From Vittaforma corneae ATCC 50505 (lineage: Eukaryota; Microsporidia; Nosematidae): a stretch of 43,585 nt of DNA. Position 1 is the first letter of the stretch; each line of letters starts with the position of its first letter. The stretch is taken from contig NW_006889838.1 of the NCBI RefSeq assembly GCF_000231115.1, positions 118,604-162,188 of the forward strand, read 5' to 3'. The position numbers and the translations under genes were made by a program. The notes under the pieces were generated by a model. The model made no database searches. It worked only from the letters and a program-made list of their open reading frames with translations, and had not been told where the DNA came from. This document shows, piece after piece, positions 29,769 through 38,100 of this stretch.

Positions 29769-30857
29769 TCACTTAGTGTGTATTATCACAAAATCGGTTC
29801 CGCATTTAAAATCTACAACTTCTCCAAAATAAAAATCAATCTCAGTTGGCTTCTTGATTTCATCATACTCTATTTCGTCGAAGCCAAGTTCTCCATTCAG
29901 ATTGGACCCCCAGCTTAAAAGCCTTGATCCGCGCTGTGCAATGCAGAAGTCGCAGCCAGCAGCTATCTTATCAATATTTCCAATAATGAAACGAGGAGTA
30001 ACCTCCATTTTTGTGCCTTCTATTCCAAGCTGGGAAAGAGTATTGTCGCCACAGCCAAAGACCTCATTACTGTTCGTGAGAAATATTGTGTGTGTAGACC
30101 CACATGCTACACTCTTCACATTATCCAGTAGAACTATTCTCTTTTCCTCTGAGGAGGTTGTATCACCAACGCCAAGCTGGCCGTTAAAATTGGATCCCCA
30201 ACCAAAACATTCAAAATCCGTGTTAATTGCCATAGAGTGGGATCCACCACCTGCTGCTTTTGTAAACGAAAAGTTTGCATTTCTCTTCATTTTGGATGAA
30301 ACCTGAAAGGGTTCAAGACATCTCTTAACATTTCTAGCACGGTGGATTCTACCCAGCTGTCCTTGCTCATTTGCACCAACTGTCCAGAGATTATTATGCC
30401 CATCCGTCATTATTATGTGGTTCTGTCCCCCGAAAATCTTTTTGATATTCCTTAAATTTTTAATTCTTTTAAAAGTAGGCTGGAATTTCGTGGTTGAATC
30501 AAATCCAAACACACCGGATGTGCTTTTAAATGTGCCACAGGCAAATACCTGTCCTCTTTCAGTTAGAATTGCGGAATATGAAGCGCCGCAGCAAATATCC
30601 ATGATCTTCTGGGTAATTGCAACAGGTGTAGGTGCTCTTTCGTCTCCCTCTCTTCCCAATGCACGATCATCATTCACACCCCAGCTATACAGTTCGTTGT
30701 TTTCGCACAGTATGAAAGCATGCAGCTTTCCAGCTGCAATTTTTACAATGTTTTTGTTTCTGAAGAATGGCTGCTCGATAGGCCTGTTTGTGGATGACAA
30801 GTCTTGATCTAATCCTAGCTGGCCCATTAAATTTGATCCAAGAACAAATAAAGGCAT
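29769..30857 (-). CDS. RCC1: RCC1-repeat protein, likely Ran guanine-nucleotide exchange factor
   Basis: 362 residues from ATG 30857, directly after CCC. It has seven RCC1-type blades, each with GxNxxGQLG-like and W/C-G turns: GSNLMGQLGL, WGVNDDRALG, ACGTFKST, VGANEQGQLG, WGSNFNGQLG, CGDNTLSQLG, WGSNLNGELG. The length is somewhat shorter than yeast Prp20 (482) because the N-terminal tail is missing. Ran lies 2 kb away, which fits the role as its exchange factor on chromatin. A general RCC1-like protein remains possible, because I did not verify the beta-wedge residues that touch Ran. Confidence 0.88.
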   Translation of the reverse strand: MPLFVLGSNLMGQLGLDQDLSSTNRPIEQPFFRNKNIVKIAAGKLHAFILCENNELYSWGVNDDRALGREGDERAPTPVAITQKIMDICCGASYSAILTERGQVFACGTFKSTSGVFGFDSTTKFQPTFKRIKNLRNIKKIFGGQNHIIMTDGHNNLWTVGANEQGQLGRIHRARNVKRCLEPFQVSSKMKRNANFSFTKAAGGGSHSMAINTDFECFGWGSNFNGQLGVGDTTSSEEKRIVLLDNVKSVACGSTHTIFLTNSNEVFGCGDNTLSQLGIEGTKMEVTPRFIIGNIDKIAAGCDFCIAQRGSRLLSWGSNLNGELGFDEIEYDEIKKPTEIDFYFGEVVDFKCGTDFVIIHTK

Positions 30858-30881
30858 GGGCAAGTCTTTTTTAAAATTTTT
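30858..30881 (-). promoter_or_regulatory. AAAAATTTT plus CCC start signal of the RCC1 gene
   Basis: On the minus strand AAAAATTTT lies about ten bases before CCC, and CCC abuts the RCC1 ATG. This is the same arrangement as at TBP and Ran. Confidence 0.55.
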
Positions 30882-31017
30882 GTAATTTTGAATGGCGACA
30901 CATAATGAATGCTGGAAGAGTTAAACATAAGGGCATTTAATTAATAAATGGCTATTTGTAAACCAAATCAACACAGAACCGGCATAGTTCAATAGCTCAT
31001 TCAAAGCATTAATAAAT

Positions 31018-31365
31018 TCATTCAACAGTATCCTCTGTTTTCTCTCCAACTCCTTCGCTTGAGGAGGATTCTCTCACTGCTTGCCTTTCATCTATCGTGG
31101 TAGGGTTTCCAGTAATTAAAAATGCCACGTGCTTCTTGTTCTTTCCTATCGACTTGATTTTTGCGTCGTTAATGTTGAAAACATCCTCGCCGTACTTGTA
31201 TGAGAAACTCTTGACTAAAGTAGGCTTTAAATCATTTTTCATAGAATCACATACCTTCTTGAACATTAGATTCGTACCAGACTCCGCCCCTATCTGTTTC
31301 TTTACAGGCTTCCTCACACCACCTACACTAATGGTTGGCGCAAAGATTTGTGATTTTCTATCCAT
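31018..31365 (-). CDS. Small hypothetical protein with strong start signal
   Basis: 115 residues. The ATG is directly preceded by CCCC and AAAATTTT. The N-terminus MDRKSQIFAPTISVGGVRKP is basic with a short hydrophobic stretch. The C-terminus is acidic and Ser-rich (ESSSSEGVGEKTEDTVE). No known domain recognised. The strong conserved promoter block argues this is a real, expressed gene. The opposing frame at 31097 is a shadow. Confidence 0.7.
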   Translation of the reverse strand: MDRKSQIFAPTISVGGVRKPVKKQIGAESGTNLMFKKVCDSMKNDLKPTLVKSFSYKYGEDVFNINDAKIKSIGKNKKHVAFLITGNPTTIDERQAVRESSSSEGVGEKTEDTVE

Positions 31366-31378
31366 GGGGTAAAATTTT
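31366..31378 (-). promoter_or_regulatory. AAAATTTT plus CCCC start signal of the 115-aa gene
   Basis: On the minus strand AAAATTTT is one base from CCCC, which abuts the ATG at 31365. This is an exact match to the window's start-signal pattern. Confidence 0.55.
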
Positions 31379-31462
31379 GCATGACTATAGGAATTGCAAA
31401 ACTTGACACTAAAGTCTACAATCTCCGATAGCAGCAGGCCAGCATTGCCAATTATCTTTTAA

Positions 31463-31843
31463 ATGCACGGTAGCGGAGAATTTTCCGGTCGGAAGTCAAA
31501 GCATATTTTTCATGGTCCCATGAAGAAGATTGACAAGACGGCAAAGCTAGGAAAAATCATTCAAGTAAAATCCGGCATATCTAGTTTTCTTACACCAGAA
31601 TTTGTGGTTGTTCAGACATTTGGAAAGCCGCTGGAAAACACCATTCTGTGTGCGGACAAATTCAAGATTAAGACAGTTCTATCCAGTGAGTTGAAGAAGG
31701 ATATTGTGATCTTCAGCCCCTCTACGATTGATGTGGATGAAGACTTTGTAAGTTGGATGAGATTCTACACCTACTCAGGACAAAATGTCTATGTTTATAT
31801 CTTTGATTCGAAAAAACAGTGGTATATTGATGAGGTAATATGA
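31463..31843 (+). CDS. Small soluble hypothetical protein, 126 aa
   Basis: Starts at an ATG without a clear CCC/AAATTT block. The protein is basic at the N-terminus, then beta-rich with repeated aromatic turns (SWMRFYTYSGQNVYVYIF). I recognise no domain. The gene is divergent from its 115-residue neighbour, about 100 bases away. Confidence 0.6.
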   Translation: MHGSGEFSGRKSKHIFHGPMKKIDKTAKLGKIIQVKSGISSFLTPEFVVVQTFGKPLENTILCADKFKIKTVLSSELKKDIVIFSPSTIDVDEDFVSWMRFYTYSGQNVYVYIFDSKKQWYIDEVI

Positions 31844-31931
31844 AGCCAAACTTTAGACAGCATCAGAAGCAACCATGCAAACCAAGATGCTATAATAATA
31901 AAACATAACTGAAAGCTAGTTTAATGTACAG

Positions 31932-32525
31932 TCAATATGCCTTCTCTTTTGGATTTTTGGTTCCCAGCACATCAATAATCGAGTATACAAGAAAGAACAT
32001 TATTGCGACTATGAAGAGACTCACAGCATAGTCCGGAACATAGTTCATCATATAATAGAATACATGGATTCCAAAGAATATAATCCTGTTTGCTTTGCTA
32101 AAAGCAATTGCAAATGCAGAGTTAACATCAATGATACTCCGCACAGGCTTAATCATTCTCCAGCTTTCGTTGTCTATGATTTCTCTTAAATTGCCTGTGC
32201 TCTGTACTTCGATCACATAGCTTTTGCCTGAGTAACGAACAATAAAGGCTGGAAATGTGTGCTGAAGAAACCTTGAACCAAGCTCAACATTTTCTGCAAA
32301 GTTTAGAGTCTTAACGGGTATGTTTAAAGTGGGTAGTACGTCTTTAAATTCTTCACAGAGTGGACAGCTGAAATCTTTCCTTTCGTAGTAAATAAACACA
32401 AGAAAAGGCTGTTTCTTCACACTATCAGCTTTACTGTGGTCTAAAGTGATGTCTTGCTTTGTTAATGGATGAATCTCTGCGGCTTTTGTGTTCAGAAGAT
32501 GGATAAGCAAGAGTAACACAAACAT
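31932..32525 (-). CDS. ER thioredoxin-like transmembrane protein (TMX or OST3/6 type)
   Basis: 197 residues. Signal peptide at 1-15; thioredoxin fold with the redox motif CPLC at C54 and C57 inside a FLVFIYYERKDFS context; cis-Pro segment FPAFIVRY near 90-98. One or two membrane segments lie in the last 60 residues (about 143-160 and 167-185). A CxxC in a luminal domain with a single C-terminal anchor resembles TMX. The OST3/6 subunits of oligosaccharyltransferase also have CxxC but four membrane helices, which are not all visible here. CCCCC precedes the ATG. Confidence 0.78.
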   Translation of the reverse strand: MFVLLLLIHLLNTKAAEIHPLTKQDITLDHSKADSVKKQPFLVFIYYERKDFSCPLCEEFKDVLPTLNIPVKTLNFAENVELGSRFLQHTFPAFIVRYSGKSYVIEVQSTGNLREIIDNESWRMIKPVRSIIDVNSAFAIAFSKANRIIFFGIHVFYYMMNYVPDYAVSLFIVAIMFFLVYSIIDVLGTKNPKEKAY

Positions 32526-32572
32526 GGGGGTGTCTGCCTAGTCATTGTTTAGACAGAATATATAATCACAAA

Positions 32573-32716
32573 ATGGTGGATGCTCGACTTGCCCTTACTT
32601 TAGTGCTAATAAACTTCTTTGTATCTCAAATACACCAAAGCTTTAATATGGTTCCAAATGTCACTGCCAATGCGGCTCTCTTGCCATGTTTCGTATGCAA
32701 CTGCGTCCATCAATAA
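32573..32716 (+). CDS. Possible 47-aa secreted micropeptide
   Basis: A 47-codon frame, ATG to TAA. It has a hydrophobic core in residues 6-20 and a C-terminal CFVCNCV cysteine cluster, so a small secreted peptide is conceivable. It lies in the same frame as the Ran gene just downstream, with a stop between, and could be chance. No CCC or AAATTT signal. Confidence 0.25.
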   Translation: MVDARLALTLVLINFFVSQIHQSFNMVPNVTANAALLPCFVCNCVHQ

Positions 32717-32814
32717 ATGTTCAACACAAATGATTTTAAATTGCATCATGACCTCGCTTGTAACAATGTGCCATTTATATTTTTATTTCCGTTTTTGGCT
32801 TTATATTTAAAAAA

Positions 32815-32830
32815 GAAAATTTTTGGGCCC
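32815..32830 (+). promoter_or_regulatory. AAAATTTTTGGGCCC start signal of the Ran gene
   Basis: AAAATTTTTGGGCCC abuts the Ran ATG at 32831. Compare AAAAATTTTTGGCCC at uL29. It fixes the Ran start, because the frame is open further upstream to 32717. Confidence 0.7.
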
Positions 32831-33523
32831 ATGCAAGTTTTTGAAGGACCAGAAGAGCCAAATCTCACCGAGCCAGTTCTCCAAAAGGAACCAAATAAAA
32901 CCTACAAGTTCAAAATATGCTTGGTTGGTGACGGCGGTACTGGGAAGACCACATTCATAAATAAAGTTCTGAATGGGGATTTCATTTCAAAGTATTATGC
33001 TACCCAGGGAGCAGTAACGAAGTTCTTAACTCTAGGAATTGGGGAGAACTCTTATGTAAAGTACGAAGTTTGGGACACTGCAGGCCAGGAGAAGAATGTG
33101 GGACTTAGAGACGGATACTACATTGGTGCAATAGCAGGGTTCTTTTTCTTTGATGCAAATAGCCGTGAGACAATGGCCAATATTCCCAAGCACATGAAAG
33201 CATTTTACAATGCATGTGGAGTAGAAAATCCGAAGATGTTTATTCTGGCCAATAAAATTGACATAGCCAAGAACATGTGCGACTTTAGTAAGTATGCACC
33301 AAAGGTGGCACATTATAACCCAGAGTTTGTTGAGATAAGTGCCAAAACAGGATATAATTTTGATAAGCCATTTACAAAACTGACTAGATCGCTGTTCAAT
33401 GATCCTAGTCTTAATCTTACGGCCAACATCAGTCTTGAATCTGTAGACTTTAACTATGACATTCTTGCTGGCACACCGTCAGTTGAGGATGCATCTAAGA
33501 TTGCTGATCTGGCACCTGAGGAA
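32831..33523 (+). CDS. GSP1: Ran GTPase
   Basis: 231 residues from ATG 32831, preceded directly by AAAATTTTTGGGCCC. G1 GDGGTGKT at 33-40, G2 around T60-T67, G3 DTAGQE at 82-87 followed by the Ran-specific LRDGYYIGA, G4 NKID at 141-144 and G5 SAK at 170-172. The C-terminal helix and tail are present but the tail is shortened (ends LAPEE rather than an acidic DEDDDL). Ran controls nuclear transport and spindle assembly. RCC1-like gene lies close. No mutation in a nucleotide-binding motif is seen. AATAAA follows the stop and may be a poly(A) signal. Confidence 0.98.
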
Positions 33524-34051
33524 TAAATTAAATAAACAATTTAAGAAACGTGTTTTATTTTTGATGTTCTACTGCTGCGAGCATATATTCTGAGGCAGTA
33601 AGCCGAGATGATTTTTAAGCACAATGTTCCTCGAACGCCACAAAAAGTCACAATCGCAGTAGCCTTGTTTGCTTACCAGACCTTACATTTCTCCAAACTT
33701 TTTGTTTATAAAGTTTCTTCTTTTTGCTATTTCTGTACAAAGCGACTTTTACTTGCATCATTCATAACTGAGGATAAATTTTTTAGAACTATTTATTTGA
33801 GAGTTCCACCGGGTTTCATATAATAGCTAGCCAAGTAAGTCGGATGTATGACTTGCTAAGCAGGTCGTTATATCACTTTACATGTGGCTCATTTTTAAAT
33901 GACTATGCTGTGTTTATAGCTTCTTAGTCAGGTGAATGGGCAATGATCAGTGTAGTTCAGAACATCTGTCACATACATTTAATAAAGTGGTTTTACCAGA
34001 ATAACTACAAATATTAATAAAATTAACGTTTTAATCTAGCAACTTCCCAAT
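33524..34051 (+). other. Intergenic, no gene recognised
   Basis: About 520 bases including the AATAAA-like end of the Ran gene. A 71-codon frame at 33608-33823 is Phe/Tyr-rich without domain and is probably chance. Confidence 0.4.
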
Positions 34052-34934
34052 TTAATATTTCATAAATCTCTTTTTTGTCTTATATCTAATATATAGTCTG
34101 TAAACTATGTGGAAGATTAAAATAATAGCCAAGAAACATGATAGTCTGAGAATTTCACTTGTAAAGAGATTTATAAAGGGGTACAAATACTTCCCTCTAA
34201 TATTTCCTAGTATTACAACCAAGCTGCACCACAATATCAAATAGCATGTCATGACCAAAGATTGCAATCTAGTTCGTCTCAGCTTAACATCAACCTGGTC
34301 TAAAATCAATAAAATCAATGGAAAAAGATGCAGTCCTAGCTCTGTCAATATGGGTGTTTCATACCCCGGTTTGAGAAAGTTCTTGTTTATAAGTAATTTT
34401 TTATCAACGAAATAAAGGACTCCAAAACACCCCCGTGACAACAATTTCGAAAGTAAGTGCAACTGGAAGGAGTGTGTTGTAGAGTTTAAACAATCTAGGC
34501 TTGAGTCTGTATATGAAACCAACAGCCACGGTTAGAACGGTGAAGTACAGGGATTGATTCGTAAAATATAAAAATTTGAGATCAGAATAAGTGTGCTTAT
34601 ATTCTCTTTGTTTTGGATTGTTCGAGTAAGGAGTAACAGCATAACAGCATATTATAAACAATATTACTTTTGTCATGAATATCATTCTTTTTTTGATTTT
34701 GCTCAACCGATCATCATTTGTTTCATTGCGATTTGGACTCTTATCTGACTGAAAAGTGAAAAAGGCCAAGGAATCGTGGCCATGAAAGTACCAGCAACTG
34801 AGAAAGAATAGCATGATCGATCCGACAAGCAATATGATCCTTAAAGTACTTGCTACCACTGGAAAACCAGTATATTCTGTCGGATAGATATTTTCCAATC
34901 CAATTAAGCATCTAACATCTGAATTACTATTCAT
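34052..34934 (-). CDS. AIG1/FAR-17a-like multi-pass membrane protein, interrupted by one frameshift
   Basis: The ATG at 34934 is preceded by CCCC and AAAAAATTTA, fixing the start. The first frame runs to a stop near 34404 after VVTGVFWSP, and the second continues with LYFVDKKLL to 34052. Joined, these give FWS followed by LYFVDKKLL, the conserved AIG1/FAR-17a turn (FW.LY..D..L). There are at least six hydrophobic helices. The family contains AIG1 and ADTRP, which hydrolyse FAHFA lipids with a Thr/His pair: a Thr occurs in VVTGVFW and a His in ELGLHLFP, matching the expected positions. One extra base near 34416-34421 accounts for the break. Joined length is about 290, and it is probably functional. 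Confidence 0.75.
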
Positions 34935-34938
34935 TGTT

Positions 34939-34952
34939 GGGGTAAATTTTTT
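34939..34952 (-). promoter_or_regulatory. AAAAAATTTA plus CCCC start signal of the AIG1-like gene
   Basis: Minus strand AAAAAATTTA is immediately followed by CCCC four bases before the ATG at 34934, which decides the start over an upstream frame extension. Confidence 0.55.
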
Positions 34953-35136
34953 CAAATCAAAAAATTGTAAAAAATGCAATGTAGCGGAGAAAATACATTA
35001 TGCTCACACATAATGTAGAAATGTGCAGACATGCCGTATTTCTAACAATGTGCCGAGGATCTGGTCATAGTTGTGTAGTGAAGGCTACATCAGTATTAAT
35101 TTATCCAACAGCTCCCATTTTAGTACAGTTACAGTC

Positions 35137-35280
35137 TTTGAGTAATATAATTCATTCACAAGGATTTACCTGTACAGCAATGGTTGGATATTGGCATTTC
35201 AATTCAAGCTTAGAGCTATATAATTGTGATTTTCCTGTCAAAATTCGAGCTAATTTAAAAATTTTCAGCCACACCCCTAA
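35137..35280 (+). promoter_or_regulatory. Conserved 5' flank and start signal of LRR cassette A
   Basis: Holds AGTAATATAATTCATTCACAAGG near 35140, TGTCAAAATTCGAG, TTTAAAAATTTT and CACCCCTAA just before the ATG. The same elements in the same order flank cassettes B and C, so regulation is probably shared. Confidence 0.65.
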
Positions 35281-35760
35281 ATGAATATTGCACAGACGAT
35301 AAAGACATACAAAGCAATCTGGAGTCTACTTGTGCTCATGGGAGCTACACTCCATAACTCGGACAATGGTGCAAACACAGGTGGAATCTATAGCTTTAGA
35401 AATTATCCTGTGGATACGACTGAAATATCTATATCTAACCAAGGCATTAGATTTATTGGCAGCGATATTAAAAGACTAGTGAACCTAGAGAAACTGAATC
35501 TCAGTGATAACATGTTAAAGTCATTACCGGCTGATATAGGAGAGCTGAAGAATCTAAAAACATTGTATCTTGATTTAAACAAGCTTGAGACATTACCAGA
35601 CACTATAGGAAAGCTGTTCAGTTCTTTGCAACTACTGATTTTGTTGGGCAATAACATTTCAGAGGTTGGTGATGGAAAAGAGACTCTGGGTAGCAGGGAA
35701 TTGAAAGTGATATTTGAGAATCGTGTTATGTTTGATGGGAATATCTTACAAGGACAATAA
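35281..35760 (+). CDS. Secreted leucine-rich-repeat protein, cassette A
   Basis: 159 residues. The leader MNIAQTIKTYKAIWSLLVLMGA is shared with cassettes B and C and serves as a signal peptide. Three to four LRR units follow at about 47-130 (LEKLNLSDNMLKSLPADIGEL-type, 23 residues each), and a C-terminal cap KETLGSRELKVIFENRV is shared with B. It is shorter than B by about three repeats. Known microsporidian LRR proteins of this type are secreted or exported, with ligands unknown. It is intact. Confidence 0.87.
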   Translation: MNIAQTIKTYKAIWSLLVLMGATLHNSDNGANTGGIYSFRNYPVDTTEISISNQGIRFIGSDIKRLVNLEKLNLSDNMLKSLPADIGELKNLKTLYLDLNKLETLPDTIGKLFSSLQLLILLGNNISEVGDGKETLGSRELKVIFENRVMFDGNILQGQ

Positions 35761-36370
35761 TTGCAATTATTGGTTCACAAATTTGAGGCAGTTCTTTCTC
35801 TTCGATTCAGTACTTCATGTGTCTTTATTTTCCATCTGGCAGGCAACATGGTGTTTTGGGTTGAGCTTGCACATGCTGTTCAGATATATCTTTAAGAAAC
35901 TGCGGGACAGGAATGCATGCTGCACTACTGGTGCTAGCTATTGCCAAATAGTACAGCCACAAGCACTGCAATTTCACTATCAGCACGCTGATCCTTGGCC
36001 AGTTGAGGAGAATGTGTGACGAGAGACTGTGGTGGTAGTATGAGCAACTAAGAAGGCTATATAAAATGTAGAGGATATTTTTGAGACATATAAATGGCTG
36101 TGGATTGGTACAGCCCTTGTGTAGCGATGTATCGCAGGATCTGTAGTTTGTACGAGCCAATCTTTAAATAAGGTTATTTAAGTATTGTAGCTAGATTTTG
36201 TCTATTTATAAAGTGCATGAACAATACCACCTACCACTTCGCCCACAGTTGCTAATGTCAAGAGCCATAGACTGGCAGCTCAATAGTAACAATACTCAAA
36301 GAGCATTTGTGTAGAAGATAAAGTTTAAAAGTATTAAAGTGTTTTAAATCGGTATTGAAGACCAATTTAA
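35761..36370 (+). other. Intergenic with 3' flank homologous to that of cassette B
   Basis: Just after the stop, 35770-35835 (TTGGTTCACAAATTTGAGG...TTCTTTCTCTTCGATTC...) resembles 41024-41090 downstream of cassette B. The rest holds no recognisable gene. Confidence 0.5.
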
Positions 36371-37354
36371 TTAGTTCGTGACATCTAACTCATGTTTTTT
36401 CTTCTCACCCGGTTCAATAAGCTCGCTATATACTTGTTCCAGTTCATCTTTCATATCACTAAACGGATAGTATAAAACTGTCTGATCCAGAATTATTGCC
36501 ATGAGTTTATTTGGAAAAACATCTTTGAAAATTGGATCGATATTTGACGTGCGGTTTCTGTGCAAACTCAGACACTTCAAGTTTGGCATAGTTCTGTGTA
36601 TACCTGTCTCAGCATCAAAGTAGTTTTGAAGACTAACCTCTACAATTTTGTTATTATTCAAGCAGAGGTATTCAAGACCAGTGAGATTATACAAGCATGG
36701 TATCTCTGTCAATCCAACATCAAACAAAAACAACGCTGTTATATTACTGAGATCTGGATTGTTCAGTGCATCAATGTCAATAGTCGTTTTTTCTATCCAC
36801 AACTCTTCTGTTTCACAATGATCAGTGAGGAACTTCCATGCCTTGATTGGAACATAGTTAAATCCGAAGCCTGATGTCGAGATTGTTGTGAGTTTTGATT
36901 CCCATAAGTATGTTTTAAGCTCTTGAACTGCTTCATCTTTTGGACTACCATCTTCATTTAAAAATTTATCTTTTGTTGCATTGCAAGCATAATACAGTTT
37001 CATTGCCACAATTTCACGAATGTTAGCTTCGTTACTTAGATAGTCTCCATGTTGGTCAAGACTCAGATATCCAAAGTACTCATTGATTATTCCAGAGATT
37101 CTGGAATTATTCATAAAAGTAGTAAAACGGCCATCTGGGTCCTTGAAAACACTAAGTTCAAGAGTTGGGTGGGGTGAGGTGTCTTCTAGTGCATCATCAA
37201 AGACAAGAAAGTATTGGGGCTCGCATTCCAAGGGTCTTCGTTCATCACTCTTCATATTACAACTGGCATCTGTGGAGAATAGGATAGGAAATCCAACAGG
37301 CAGTACTCTGATCAGATCAGTTACAGTTTTGATTGAAAGTAACAAGCCGTGCAT
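36371..37354 (-). CDS. Secreted LRR-like protein related to the 576-aa protein
   Basis: 327 residues from ATG 37354. The frame opens further upstream but with a TTG. The leader MHGLLLSIKTV...VLPVGFPILFS looks like a signal peptide. The middle has the module seen twice in the 576-residue protein: FTTFMNNSRISGIINEYF, an IREIVAMKLYYAC helix, then FGFNYVPIKAWKFL and ELWIEKTTID (compare FDFHYLPFGALKFF and LNLRNTGI). It ends with two or three LRRs (LEYLCLNNNKIVEV, LKCLSLHRNRTSNI). The role is unknown, and export is likely from the leader. Confidence 0.78.
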   Translation of the reverse strand: MHGLLLSIKTVTDLIRVLPVGFPILFSTDASCNMKSDERRPLECEPQYFLVFDDALEDTSPHPTLELSVFKDPDGRFTTFMNNSRISGIINEYFGYLSLDQHGDYLSNEANIREIVAMKLYYACNATKDKFLNEDGSPKDEAVQELKTYLWESKLTTISTSGFGFNYVPIKAWKFLTDHCETEELWIEKTTIDIDALNNPDLSNITALFLFDVGLTEIPCLYNLTGLEYLCLNNNKIVEVSLQNYFDAETGIHRTMPNLKCLSLHRNRTSNIDPIFKDVFPNKLMAIILDQTVLYYPFSDMKDELEQVYSELIEPGEKKKHELDVTN

Positions 37355-38100
37355 GGGTGTGCATGCAACTTTTATATTGTACAAAACTTAGCGATTTAAT
37401 TTATCAGTTGATTTTAGTATGACAGAGAATACTCAAAGGATAGTCTCAGATAACATATAGCCAGTAGAGCAGTGCACAAACCAGCCACATTCACAGAATA
37501 TGTATATCTCTCCTGCTGTCTTTGTTTAATAAGCCTATATGTATGTGCAAGACATATGTGATTGATTGTCTCAAGCCAAGTTGCAAATAGAAAAACTTGT
37601 TCAGAAGACTAGATCCAAGGCCTGGCAGTATAGTGGTTGATATGGATTTTTAGCGATGTAAAATAGATAGGTTAATATTAGGATGGATAGGAGCATATCA
37701 GTTGGCAGCAGCTCTACTAGATGAGAATGGATATAAAATAAGTAGGTGGTTAGATATGATGAAGATAGAAGTGAATATTATAGTAGTCAGGGGTAGGATG
37801 GCAGAGTATATGGATAGGAAAGCAGGGAGACATACATTGGTGTTTAATCAAATATCTTGATATGTAAGACAGCAAGTGATGAAAGCATTGGCATGAGACA
37901 AGGGAAATACAAGCATTGGAAGGGCTACTGTTTCCTATGCATGATGGAGCTCTAGAGTGGATGTGCAGTATGCATAACTATATCAATGTGTACAAATGTA
38001 TAGTTTATGGTTGGTGAAGATTGTTTCCAAACAGCTCTGATTTTCTAAAATTTTTATCAAATTTTTAGATAAGTTCTGGTCGTATTTTGCACCTCATAAA
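37355..38100 (+). other. Intergenic with one orphan open stretch
   Basis: Largely purine-rich DNA. A 68-codon stretch at 37654-37860 is open on the plus strand without an early ATG (contains GWIGAYQLAAALLDENGYK) and looks protein-like. AAAATTTTTATC at 38047 precedes the next gene. Confidence 0.4.

Noticed and set aside
33608..33823. 71-codon frame downstream of Ran
   Set aside because: No homology, aromatic-rich composition, no start signal.
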